Source: Desemzia incerta
GTDB lineage: Bacteria > Bacillota > Bacilli > Lactobacillales > Carnobacteriaceae
Assembly: GCF_900115825.1 (NCBI RefSeq)
Contig: NZ_FOXW01000001.1
Span: forward strand, 248,001-312,000
Length of the DNA stretch: 64,000 nucleotides
Direction of reading: 5' to 3'
Below are positions 1 through 8,324 of the stretch, in pieces (positions within the stretch are counted from its first letter, which is position 1; the number at the start of each line of letters is the position of its first letter). A model generated the notes under the pieces. It worked only from the letters and a program-made list of their open reading frames with translations. It was not told the origin of the DNA and did no database searches. The position numbers were made by a program, and so were the translations under genes.

Positions 1-1
1 T

Positions 2-184
2 GAAGACTATCCAAATTTAGAAATAATAGGGGACTGGGAAAATTATGGAAAAAACAGTTACCGCATATGGGCTAGTATTTCGCCAGAAGAATTCAAACAG
101 TTTATTATCCAAGAACTAGCGATTCCAGAAGATAGTTTCACTATTTATTCACCTGCCGACCTGATATGGACAAGATTGTTGTAA
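2..184 (+). CDS. C-terminal end of an unrecognised protein (partial)
   Basis: An open frame enters from the left edge and stops with TAA at 182-184, giving about 60 residues that end in a Trp-Thr-Arg-Leu-Leu tail. The start lies outside the window. The fragment is acidic and soluble-looking, with no membrane segment and no motif I recognise. Codon use matches the neighbours, so it is probably the real end of a gene. No function can be assigned. Confidence 0.5.
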   Translation, partial: EDYPNLEIIGDWENYGKNSYRIWASISPEEFKQFIIQELAIPEDSFTIYSPADLIWTRLL

Positions 185-317
185 ACTGACAGGAAATGTT
201 ATTGGCTTCTGTTACAACCTTTAAGAATTGTCTTATATGACAAGGTTTTTCTAATCCTATTCAAGATAGAGTATGATGGAAGTATATTAGAGCGTGCGTA
301 GCAGAGGAGGAGATGGA

Positions 318-986
318 ATGGCATTTTCGACATGGATTCAAGCAGAGCAATTTTATAATCGTACAGTGATGTGGATAGCTTTAGGCAGTATAGTTATTAT
401 CTTTATCGGGTTGTTTATTGTTTTTTATGCGGAGAGAAAAAAGGCTGTACGTTACATTGGGGTTTTGACTATCTTTCTAGCAGTGTTAGGATTTTGGACG
501 TACGAACAACATCAAAAGTATGCTTCTTATATAAAGGAATACAGTTTGATCAGTCCACTAATCAGAGACCGACAAGCTGATGCGATTGTTCCTGTTTTTT
601 ATTCGGAGCGCGAAAAAAAAGTTTACGCGCGCTTGAATGATTTAGAAAGTTTACAAGAACTTAGTCTGTATGAAGAAAAAGACAATTCTATACCAATCCA
701 TTATCTTGGAGAAAGTCAATTTTTGCACTATTTTGAATACGAAGGAAAGATCTTCCATACTTCAAGCAGAATCCTCTATACGGATGATGTTTCGGATGCG
801 CAAATAGTAGGAAGTGAATTTACATTAAAAGATCCTAGATATATGGAAATCGGGTTCAATAATGATTTAAACACAATGTTCCGTGCCATCGAAGTAAATG
901 AAAAAAATAGACAGAAAAGTTATACTCCTGAAGCGGGGCAATACATTCCATCAATAAAAGAAGTTTTCCATCAATGGAATTTTTAA
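318..986 (+). CDS. Hypothetical membrane-anchored protein
   Basis: This is a 222-residue protein of unknown function. Two hydrophobic segments lie near the N-terminus (about residues 15-35 and 40-58, separated by a short Lys/Arg-rich turn). A hydrophilic domain of about 160 residues follows, rich in Glu, Tyr and Asp, probably extracytoplasmic. The ATG at 318 is preferred over an in-frame GTG at 294 because a GGAGG site lies just upstream of the ATG, inside the longer frame. No catalytic motif is visible. It appears monocistronic; the first terminator downstream is nearly 300 bases away. Confidence 0.7.
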   Translation: MAFSTWIQAEQFYNRTVMWIALGSIVIIFIGLFIVFYAERKKAVRYIGVLTIFLAVLGFWTYEQHQKYASYIKEYSLISPLIRDRQADAIVPVFYSEREKKVYARLNDLESLQELSLYEEKDNSIPIHYLGESQFLHYFEYEGKIFHTSSRILYTDDVSDAQIVGSEFTLKDPRYMEIGFNNDLNTMFRAIEVNEKNRQKSYTPEAGQYIPSIKEVFHQWNF

Positions 987-1182
987 GGACAACGCACTAC
1001 TGATTCAGCTTTTTTTCTGGTTCGTTTTTCAGTTTTCAGCTCTTTATAAGATTCAAAGATATCTAAGACAACCAGCAAATAAACAACTAGATTAAACAAG
1101 TGCAACGTGTAACCAGTTAGAAAATCGAGCTGAATATTGGACAAGTAAGTGATATAAAAAACAATCTAAATAAGATCCTCAT
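983..1182 (-). pseudogene. Possible frameshifted small membrane protein gene
   Basis: On the minus strand an ATG at 1182 opens a frame that soon stops. If the run of six A (plus strand, 1156-1161) held one more base, it would join a second frame ending at 983. The product would be about 65 residues with two hydrophobic stretches and a Lys/Arg/Glu-rich tail. The second frame reads like protein but has no good start of its own. The nearest strong ribosome site (GGAGG, minus strand) is too far upstream of the ATG. It could be a decayed gene, a programmed slip or chance. Confidence 0.25.
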
Positions 1183-1273
1183 TTTTCTAAAAATGGTTAA
1201 CACCTCCAGAGTCATAAATACAGTTTAGAACAACTATTTAGAAATAGATAGCATTTAAATACCAATCCATAGT

Positions 1274-1315
1274 GAGAATCTGACTATTTTGATGAAAATA
1301 GCCAGGTTCTTTTTC
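1274..1315 (+). terminator. Intrinsic terminator, nearly 300 bases past the nearest gene
   Basis: GAGAATCTGACTATTTT pairs with AAAATAGCCAGGTTCT around a 4-base loop, followed by a T-run. The interval 987-1424 holds this hairpin, the possible broken minus-strand gene and the promoter of the next operon; nothing else was recognised there. Confidence 0.7.
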
Positions 1316-1345
1316 GGTTTATATAACAAGTTCATAGCACATTAA

Positions 1346-1374
1346 TAGACGTTCCAATCTGACTGGGGTATAAT
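1346..1374 (+). promoter_or_regulatory. Promoter of the polymer glycosylation operon
   Basis: A TAGACG -35-like box and a perfect TATAAT -10 box (1369-1374) are separated by 17 bases, about 50 bases before the glycosyltransferase start. Confidence 0.6.
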
Positions 1375-1424
1375 CTGAGGGATGAAATAAAATGTGAAAG
1401 ACAAAGACTGAAAGGTAGTTATCA

Positions 1425-2441
1425 ATGAAAACTATTACAATTTTAGTTCCAGCATACAATGAAGAAGAGGTACTTGAACAGATGTATAGTGTGTTGGTCT
1501 CTGTTTGCAATCAATTGACCAACTACAAATTTGAGTTTCTTTTTGTGAACGACGGTAGTAAAGATCGAACGTTAGAAATTGTTAAACAACTGAAAGAAAG
1601 AGATGCCCGTGTAGAATACGTAGATCTTTCACGCAATTTCGGAAAAGAAATAGCCATGTCGGCTGGGTTTGATTATGCCAGCGGAGACGGCTTGATTATT
1701 ATGGACGCTGATCTGCAGCATCCTCCAGAAGTCATTGAAGAGATGATTTACTGGTGGGAACAGGGATACGACGATGTTTATGCGATTCGCAGAAAACGTG
1801 AAGGGGAAAGCAAGTTGAAAAAGCTGACCTCTAAAACGTATTACAAACTGTTGCAGAAAGTGTCTAAAGAAGAGATCATTCCAGATGCAGGGGACTTCCG
1901 CTTGTTAGACAAAAAATGTATCGAAGCCTTATCTCAGTTGAGAGAACATGCTCGTTATACCAAAGGAATGTACAATTGGATTGGTTTTAAGAAAAAAGAA
2001 ATCAGTTATGATGCAGACCCAAGAGCTGGTGGTGAAACGAAGTGGAAGTTCAGTGCGTTACTGACTCTGGCAATCAATGGGGTGACGTCTTACAGTACGC
2101 TGCCGTTGAAAGTGTGGTCTATAGTAGGGGTTATTATTTCGTTATTAGGATTTATTTATTTGTTTGTCGAAATCATGCGCACGATTTTTATGGGCAATTC
2201 AGTGGCGGGATATCCTTCTTTAATTGCAGGTATTCTATTCCTTGGTGGAATCCAATTGATTTCTCTTGGGGTAATCGGAGAGTATTTAGGGCGAGTGTTT
2301 GTTGAAACGAAAGACCGTCCGCTTTATTTTGTTCAAGAGACCTCAGAAGAAAAGAAACAACGGGAGAAGAGAGAAGTTTCTCATACTTTGAACGAACAAG
2401 AAAAAACAGAAAGCGTTGGTCATGACAAATGGAATTCATAA
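1425..2441 (+). CDS. GT2 glycosyltransferase, CsbB/GtrB type (undecaprenyl-phosphate sugar synthase)
   Basis: The 338-residue protein has a GT-A fold N-terminus with a PAYNEEE motif, a VNDGSKDRT nucleotide-binding segment, and a DADLQHPP metal-binding motif near residue 92. Two C-terminal membrane helices lie at about 230-255 and 265-290, followed by a charged tail. This is the layout of CsbB/GtrB/DPM1-type enzymes that move a sugar from a nucleotide donor onto undecaprenyl phosphate at the inner leaflet. Its end overlaps the next gene by 13 bases, indicating translational coupling. The GtcA-like and YfhO-like neighbours support a role in glycosylating a wall polymer or lipoteichoic acid. The sugar cannot be told from the sequence. 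Confidence 0.88.
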   Translation: MKTITILVPAYNEEEVLEQMYSVLVSVCNQLTNYKFEFLFVNDGSKDRTLEIVKQLKERDARVEYVDLSRNFGKEIAMSAGFDYASGDGLIIMDADLQHPPEVIEEMIYWWEQGYDDVYAIRRKREGESKLKKLTSKTYYKLLQKVSKEEIIPDAGDFRLLDKKCIEALSQLREHARYTKGMYNWIGFKKKEISYDADPRAGGETKWKFSALLTLAINGVTSYSTLPLKVWSIVGVIISLLGFIYLFVEIMRTIFMGNSVAGYPSLIAGILFLGGIQLISLGVIGEYLGRVFVETKDRPLYFVQETSEEKKQREKREVSHTLNEQEKTESVGHDKWNS

Positions 2442-2839
2442 AAAAAATGTATGTTAAATACGAAGAAGCCATTATTTATTTAGTGTTTGGTGTGTTAACG
2501 ACAGTCGTCAATATCGTGTCGTTTTATTTATTAGACACGGTGCTAGGTGTACAATATTTGATCGCGAATTTAGTATCGATCATCGTATCGATTCTTTTTG
2601 CCTTTTTTACGAATAAGAAATATGTGTTCAAATCAAAATCAGAGAGTTTCCAGAGTTGGATGAAAGAATTTATTTTGTTCTGCAGTTTTAGAGCTCTTTC
2701 AGGTGTATTTGATATGTTGAGCATGTGGATATTGGTAGATTTCCTTACTCTCGATACAAATATAGCTAAGATAGCTACCCAATTTATTGTGGTTGTGCTG
2801 AATTACTTTTTCAGTAAATTCTTTGTATTCAAAAGATAG
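2429..2839 (+). CDS. GtrA/GtcA-family membrane protein (probable lipid-linked sugar flippase)
   Basis: A 136-residue protein with four predicted membrane segments and the family pattern of an early FGVLTT motif and FFxNKKYVF before the third segment. GtrA/GtcA proteins are proposed to flip undecaprenyl-phosphate-sugar to the outer leaflet. It overlaps the upstream glycosyltransferase gene, lacks a strong ribosome site of its own, and precedes a YfhO-type protein. That is the usual three-component layout: donor synthase, flippase, outer-leaflet transferase. Confidence 0.85.
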   Translation: MEFIKKMYVKYEEAIIYLVFGVLTTVVNIVSFYLLDTVLGVQYLIANLVSIIVSILFAFFTNKKYVFKSKSESFQSWMKEFILFCSFRALSGVFDMLSMWILVDFLTLDTNIAKIATQFIVVVLNYFFSKFFVFKR

Positions 2840-2886
2840 TATTTACTGAAAAATAATGAAGAGAAAAGAGATTGGTGGTTAGCGTT

Positions 2887-5640
2887 ATGGAACAAATTCA
2901 ACGAAGCACGAAAAAGAATACCTCAAAAGAAATTTTGTGGTATTCTCTTTTATTTTTGATTACAATGGCATCCATCTATGGATACTTCATGGTTAGCGGA
3001 ACTTCCTTTATATGGGAAAGTGACGGATTTACTCAACATTATTTATTGTTTAAAGATTATGTAGGCATGTGGCAAGAATTTATCCAACACCCGTCTGGCG
3101 GGTTCCAAAATTGGGATTGGACAATAGGTCTGGGCGCTGATGTGATCAGTTCTTACGGATATTATGTAGTAGGAGATCCGTTCGTTTATTTAGGGTTATT
3201 GTTTCCGCAGTCGATGATGGAGTTTGCCTTTCACTTTTTGATTGTTTTAAGAATCTACTGTATTGGTTTGGCATTTATGTTTTACGCACGTAAAATGAAT
3301 GTCAGCGGAGCAGGATTATTGGTAGGGACTTTTGTTTACACGTTCTCTCATTACGTGACACTGAATGCTACAAGGCACCCATTCTTTTTAATGCCGATGA
3401 TTTTCTTTCCGCTGCTTTGTTTAGGAGTAGAAAAAATATTGCGCAAAGAGTCTGCGTTGTTGTTCGCTGCCGTAGTGTGCGTCAGTGCCACAAGCAACTT
3501 TTACTTTTTTTATAAATTGACCGTCTTGATTTTTATTTATGCCATTTTCCGTTATTTCGAGTTGGGCATACCGCTGAAAAAAATCTGGAAGTATTTCTGG
3601 AAAGCCTTGTCTCACTATTTAATTGGAGTGTGTATGTCAGCAGTGGTATTGTTTCCTGTGATCTGGGGATTTCTACAATCTTCCAGAGAACCAGGAACGT
3701 TTGCCAGCGGAATGACAGTGTACCCATTACAGTATTACGTTAACCTTTTAGCAAATATCTTTATTTCAGAAAGTTACTTGTGGACAGTTTTGGGATTTGC
3801 CGGAATCGTGATGTTAGTGATTCCATTGTTCTTTGTTAGACGGAAAGTTTTTGGAGCTATTCCTTATATGATGGTGTTATTCTTGGTTATGCTTCTATTC
3901 CCGGCATTCGGCTCCGTTATGAATGGATTATCTGGTCCATATAATCGTTGGACATTCGTTATCCCTTTGCTGTTGGGAATAGCGGTAGCGCGGTTGTATC
4001 AGTACCGATTTGACTGGAACAAAAAAGACCGCTTAGCAATGTTTGTGGGGTGGCTGTTTTTTGGTGGGATAGCACTTGGTCAGCAAATCCTTAGCGATTT
4101 TTCATGGGCTAGGACAGTACCGGTGATAGCCGCTTTTCTAGTATGGGCATTATTAGAACTAACAGCTCGTAGGAAAGAAAAAGGCAAACTGACAAATGGT
4201 TGGGAAAAAGTTGTTTCAGCTGTTATTTTCTTGTCAGTGATCGGTAATGTGATTTTCAATGCTCAAGAATATTATTATCCTATGGGACAAAACAAAGTAG
4301 CTGCCTTACTGCCTTATGGAACAGCAAATGACCAGTATGAGCAAGTATTTGATGAAATTGAAAAAGAGATTCCTCCTGTTTCAAAAGACGACATTTTCCG
4401 TATTGGGCTTACAGCTAAAGACAATCACATCCGCAATGATATGGTTTATTTAGAACGGATGGGGATGAACTCCTATCTTTCTATCACCAATGGGTCGGTG
4501 GCGCAGTTTGCTCGTCAACTGGAACTGGGCTCGTTTCAATTGATCCAACCGGTACGAAATGGAATGGATGACCGAAGAATAGCAAATCATATGTTAGGCG
4601 TGCGGTATATCGTGACAGAGGTTTCGAATGAAAAATATTTGCCGTACGGCTACGAAGTGATTTCACGTTCTGAGGGAGAGAACGCTCATTTGATCGCAGA
4701 GACAGATCAATCTTATCCTTTTGCATATGCAAATTCTGTTGTGATGGATAACGAGGAGTTTGAAAAACTGAATCCTGTAGAAAAAGAGGAGTTTTTATCT
4801 ATAGGTTTTACTGCAGCAGCAGATGAAGCTGACATCAATCAGTTAGATCCGTTTGATTCATCACTTTCGACAAAAGAAATTGCGCACACGGTTCGCAGTG
4901 AGGACGAAAATAAACTCACTATTGAAAATGACCAAGTGCTCGTTCAAGACAGTGATGGCAAATTACTGATCGAATTAGAGGATGTAAAGGATATTCAACA
5001 GTCAGAAGTATACGTACACTTAAAAGGAATGGATTTTGAACCTAATCCAAGTAAAACGTATCATCGAGTGAATACCGGCTTTAATACTAAAGTAGCCTTT
5101 AATGGACGAACTAAAACAATTCATCAATCAGACAAGCAGAGTTTCAGTTCATACATTCATCGTAAAAAGATGTTGTTTAACTTAGGTTATCAAGCAGAAT
5201 CTGAATCTAATACCATCACGGTCCAATTTGAAAAGCCTGGAGCCTATGATTTAGAAGACATCACGATTTATGCTTTGCCGGTAGATGAAGAGAGCTACAA
5301 TGAAAAAGTAGCTGAGAAATCAGCGCATCAATTAGATGTGACGACATTTGAGAACGAATCTATAGAAGGGACGATCACTCAAGAAGAGGACGCTGTTTTA
5401 GTGACAAGCATTCCTTATTCTGTAGGGTGGTCAGCTGAGGTGAACGGGGAAGAAGTAGAGACCATAAAAGTCAATTATGGATTTATCGGGATTCCTTTAA
5501 AAGCAGGAACTTCTCAAGTAGCATTTTCTTACGAAACGCCGTTCTTAAAAATCGGCTTCATTATCACCTTGATTGGTATTGGACTGTTTACAGTTGAATA
5601 TGTTAGACATAAAAAGAAGAGTGGAAAAAAAGGCGTTTAG
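2887..5640 (+). CDS. YfhO-family membrane glycosyltransferase (GT-C type)
   Basis: A protein of about 917 residues. The first ~460 residues hold roughly a dozen membrane helices, including an early ESDGFTQHYLLFKDY segment typical of YfhO/GT-C proteins. A large extracytoplasmic domain of about 400 residues follows, then one final helix and a Lys-rich tail. In Bacillus and Listeria, YfhO-like proteins transfer the sugar from the lipid carrier to lipoteichoic or wall teichoic acid. ATG at 2887 is chosen because GGTGG at 2874-2878 fits it; TTG at 2872 is possible. A terminator follows directly. Confidence 0.85.
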   Translation: MEQIQRSTKKNTSKEILWYSLLFLITMASIYGYFMVSGTSFIWESDGFTQHYLLFKDYVGMWQEFIQHPSGGFQNWDWTIGLGADVISSYGYYVVGDPFVYLGLLFPQSMMEFAFHFLIVLRIYCIGLAFMFYARKMNVSGAGLLVGTFVYTFSHYVTLNATRHPFFLMPMIFFPLLCLGVEKILRKESALLFAAVVCVSATSNFYFFYKLTVLIFIYAIFRYFELGIPLKKIWKYFWKALSHYLIGVCMSAVVLFPVIWGFLQSSREPGTFASGMTVYPLQYYVNLLANIFISESYLWTVLGFAGIVMLVIPLFFVRRKVFGAIPYMMVLFLVMLLFPAFGSVMNGLSGPYNRWTFVIPLLLGIAVARLYQYRFDWNKKDRLAMFVGWLFFGGIALGQQILSDFSWARTVPVIAAFLVWALLELTARRKEKGKLTNGWEKVVSAVIFLSVIGNVIFNAQEYYYPMGQNKVAALLPYGTANDQYEQVFDEIEKEIPPVSKDDIFRIGLTAKDNHIRNDMVYLERMGMNSYLSITNGSVAQFARQLELGSFQLIQPVRNGMDDRRIANHMLGVRYIVTEVSNEKYLPYGYEVISRSEGENAHLIAETDQSYPFAYANSVVMDNEEFEKLNPVEKEEFLSIGFTAAADEADINQLDPFDSSLSTKEIAHTVRSEDENKLTIENDQVLVQDSDGKLLIELEDVKDIQQSEVYVHLKGMDFEPNPSKTYHRVNTGFNTKVAFNGRTKTIHQSDKQSFSSYIHRKKMLFNLGYQAESESNTITVQFEKPGAYDLEDITIYALPVDEESYNEKVAEKSAHQLDVTTFENESIEGTITQEEDAVLVTSIPYSVGWSAEVNGEEVETIKVNYGFIGIPLKAGTSQVAFSYETPFLKIGFIITLIGIGLFTVEYVRHKKKSGKKGV

Positions 5641-5673
5641 CCTCGACGTCCACTTCACGAGATCAATATTCAT

Positions 5674-5711
5674 AAAAAGAAGCAGAATCTATTAAGATTC
5701 TGCTTCTTTTT
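5674..5711. terminator. Bidirectional terminator between the yfhO-like gene and mgtC
   Basis: A 17-bp stem (AAGAAGCAGAATCT arm) with a 4-base loop has A- and T-runs on both sides, so it can end both converging units. Confidence 0.9.
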
Positions 5712-5720
5712 GCGTAGGCA

Positions 5721-6425
5721 TTATTTTTCCTTGAGCGTGCTGATGTGATGTACGTCATTGATAGCGATCACTTCATCAATTAATTGAGTCATCTCCATTT
5801 CCTCAGGTAAACCGATACTGTAATAATTTGAGTAATGAATTTCAGAGTCTTTGCTGTAATCTAAGCTATGTTCTTCACTAAAAACTTTTATATCATGATC
5901 CGAAAAATAACGGTTCAATTCATTTTGTGTTTCTTTGCCAGTGTATTTGATATTCACTAACCGAACATTAGGTGCTCCAAATAATCCTTTAATGATTCTC
6001 AGTACGATGAGAACAGCTAACGTACTGATGATAGCTAGAAAATAATACCCCATCCCTACTGCGATACCAATACCGGCGATCGCCCAAATCGAAGCGGCCG
6101 TAGTCAGACCTGAAACATTGCGCTTAGTGACAATGATCGTTCCAGCACCTAAAAAACCGATCCCGCTGACGATTTGAGCAGTTAATCGAATGAAATCAGT
6201 TGTCAATACACCTTCTAAATCAGGATTCTCAATGACCATTCTAATAATGTCATAACTGGCTTCTACTTGTACCATAGCGATGATAGCTGAGCCTACAGCA
6301 ACGAGCATGTGAGTTCTCAGACCGGCATTGTGCCCTTTAGCTTCACGTTCAAAACCAATAGCACTGCCGCAAATAATAGCCATACCAATTCGAATCAAAA
6401 TTTCTATATTGCTCAATTCATACAT
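5721..6425 (-). CDS. MgtC/SapB-family membrane protein
   Basis: A 234-residue protein with about five membrane segments in the first 150 residues and a soluble ACT-like C-terminal domain. The family features GFEREAKGHNAGLRTH and GIGFLGAGTI are present. MgtC proteins are linked to growth at low Mg2+ and, in some species, to modulation of F-type ATPase or cation transport; they are not Mg2+ transporters themselves. It stands alone. No Mg2+ riboswitch was recognised upstream. Confidence 0.85.
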   Translation of the reverse strand: MYELSNIEILIRIGMAIICGSAIGFEREAKGHNAGLRTHMLVAVGSAIIAMVQVEASYDIIRMVIENPDLEGVLTTDFIRLTAQIVSGIGFLGAGTIIVTKRNVSGLTTAASIWAIAGIGIAVGMGYYFLAIISTLAVLIVLRIIKGLFGAPNVRLVNIKYTGKETQNELNRYFSDHDIKVFSEEHSLDYSKDSEIHYSNYYSIGLPEEMEMTQLIDEVIAINDVHHISTLKEK

Positions 6426-6553
6426 AACAAAACCCTTTCGTAAGTAAGGATACGTGCGAAATTATCAATTGTTGTGATTTCGACTTGTTTTTCATTTTAA
6501 ATATACCTTTGAGGGTAAAAATTGTCAAAGAAAGAAACCGAGTAAGAATAAGG

Positions 6554-6567
6554 CTTAAACGCTAAGA
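6554..6567 (+). promoter_or_regulatory. Weak cre-like site upstream of fruR
   Basis: The 14 bases match about 11 of the TGWAANCGNTNWCA consensus positions, centred on CG. Its place just upstream of the fru promoter would suit CcpA control, but the match is imperfect. Confidence 0.35.
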
Positions 6568-6579
6568 AACACTCATAAA

Positions 6580-6613
6580 TTTGATTGTTTTTGAATGAAT
6601 TTGATGGTAAAAT
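6580..6613 (+). promoter_or_regulatory. fru operon promoter with three phased operator repeats
   Basis: TTTGA occurs at 6580, 6590 and 6600, exactly 10 bases apart, in decamers of the form TTTGAnnGnn. They overlap a TTGTTT (6585-6590), 17-base spacer, TAAAAT (6608-6613) promoter. Phased direct repeats are the known operator style of DeoR-type fructose regulators in lactic acid bacteria, so the product of the first gene probably binds here, with release by fructose 1-phosphate. Confidence 0.7.
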
Positions 6614-6634
6614 GAAGAGCGCAGGAGGTGGCTT

Positions 6635-7405
6635 ATGTTAACTGAAGAACGTTACCAATATATTTTGGATCAACTAACACAACATGGGTTGGTGAAGTCT
6701 CAAGAATTGATCAAAGAAATGAATTGTTCTGAATCTACGTTGCGTCGAGATTTGGATGCTCTTGAAGAAAAAGGGATGCTGGTTCGAGTTCACGGGGGAG
6801 CCAAACGTCTCTATGAGATAGAGCGAGAAATTCCTATTACCGAAAAAACGTCCAAAAACACTCAAGAAAAAAAAGAAATAGCTGAATATGCATCATCTCT
6901 TGTACAAGATGGAGACACGATTTTCTTAGATGCCGGAACAACTACATTGTATATGATTCCATTTTTGAAACAGAAAAAAATTCGTATTGTGACAAACGCA
7001 GTGCAGCATGCTCACTTATTAGCAGATCAAGAAAATGAAGTGGTTTTAATCGGCGGAGTATTAAAGAATACCACTAAAGCTGTTGTAGGAGCTGTAGGTT
7101 GTGCTCAGTTGAGCCAATACAATTTTAATAAAGCGTTTCTAGGGATAAATGGTGTAGATCTTGAATATGGTTTCACGACTCCTGATCCAGAAGAAGCAGC
7201 TATCAAGCAGCAAGCCATCAAAAATAGTGCAAAAGTATTTATTTTAACGGATAACAGCAAATTCAATACGGTCACTTTTGTAAAAGTAGAGGATATCGAC
7301 GGGGCAACGATTTTGACAAACTCACTGAACAAAAAAGAATTTTCTGCTTATTTCGAAGCAACTACGATAATGGAGGTAAAACATGATTTACACAGTAACA
7401 CTTAA
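6635..7405 (+). CDS. fruR: DeoR-family fructose operon regulator FruR
   Basis: A 256-residue regulator. It has an N-terminal DeoR winged helix-turn-helix (about residues 5-57, with ESTLRRDLDALEEKG as recognition region) and a C-terminal sugar-phosphate sensing domain carrying DAGTTT near residue 100. An AGGAGG site precedes the ATG. Its end overlaps fruK by 23 bases, so the three fru genes form one operon. Family knowledge points to fructose 1-phosphate, the product of FruA, as effector. Confidence 0.92.
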   Translation: MLTEERYQYILDQLTQHGLVKSQELIKEMNCSESTLRRDLDALEEKGMLVRVHGGAKRLYEIEREIPITEKTSKNTQEKKEIAEYASSLVQDGDTIFLDAGTTTLYMIPFLKQKKIRIVTNAVQHAHLLADQENEVVLIGGVLKNTTKAVVGAVGCAQLSQYNFNKAFLGINGVDLEYGFTTPDPEEAAIKQQAIKNSAKVFILTDNSKFNTVTFVKVEDIDGATILTNSLNKKEFSAYFEATTIMEVKHDLHSNT

Positions 7406-8297
7406 TCCATCGATTGATTACATTGTGCAACTTCCCACCGTTCAACTGGGGGAACTGAATCGCATGACAGGCGACATCAAGTTGCCAGGCGGAAAAGGTA
7501 TCAATGTTTCGCGTGTATTAAACAATATCGGGCAAGAATCCACAGCGTTAGGTTTCATCGGAGGCTTTACAGGACGATTCATTACGGATTGGCTGAAAAA
7601 AGAAGCTGTTGGGACAGACTTTGTTGAGATCGAACAAGATACGCGAATCAATGTAAAAGTAAAAGCAGATATCGAAACAGAAATCAATGCAGCAGGACCA
7701 GCAGTCTCCGAAAAAGAGTCTGAACAATTATTGCAGCAAATGGATGCTTTAACTGCAGACGATATCGTTGTTTTATCAGGAAATAAACCGCCAACATTGC
7801 CAGAAGATTTTTACCAGCAAATGGTTAAAAAAATCTCAGCGGCTGGAGCAGATTTCGTGATTGATACTACTGGGAAAGAATTGATGAATGCAATCGGTTC
7901 TCGTCCGTTGTTGGTTAAACCAAACCATCACGAGTTGGCAGATTTGTTTGAAACAACTTTTGACTCTGTGGAAGACATCATTCCATACGGCAAGAAGTTG
8001 ATTGAATTAGGTGCAAAATATGCGGTTATCTCTATGGCAGGTGACGGAGCATTGTTCTTTACTGAATCAGCGGCTTACCGAGCTACGGTACCTAAAGGAC
8101 AAGTGAAGAATTCAGTTGGTGCTGGAGACTCTATGATCGCTGGATTTATCGGCGCATTAGTCAGCACTAAAGATCCATTAGAAGCTTTCAAAAAAAGTGT
8201 GGCAACAGGAAGCGCCACAGCATTTTCAGACGACTTAGCTACTAAAGAAGCTATCGAGGCATTAGTAGAACAAGTAGAAATCAAAAAGATTGATTAA
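7383..8297 (+). CDS. fruK: 1-phosphofructokinase
   Basis: A 304-residue PfkB-family kinase converting fructose 1-phosphate to fructose 1,6-bisphosphate. It shows the N-terminal TLNPSIDYIV start, the LPGGKGINVSRVL glycine motif (about residue 35) and the C-terminal anion-hole/catalytic motif GAGDSMIAGF with the catalytic Asp (about residue 248). The start lies inside the end of fruR, with a TGGAGG-like site upstream. The position between the fructose regulator and the fructose PTS makes FruK more likely than tagatose-6-phosphate kinase. Confidence 0.93.
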   Translation: MIYTVTLNPSIDYIVQLPTVQLGELNRMTGDIKLPGGKGINVSRVLNNIGQESTALGFIGGFTGRFITDWLKKEAVGTDFVEIEQDTRINVKVKADIETEINAAGPAVSEKESEQLLQQMDALTADDIVVLSGNKPPTLPEDFYQQMVKKISAAGADFVIDTTGKELMNAIGSRPLLVKPNHHELADLFETTFDSVEDIIPYGKKLIELGAKYAVISMAGDGALFFTESAAYRATVPKGQVKNSVGAGDSMIAGFIGALVSTKDPLEAFKKSVATGSATAFSDDLATKEAIEALVEQVEIKKID

Positions 8298-8324
8298 CCA
8301 AAACTTACAGGAGGATAAAAAAAG

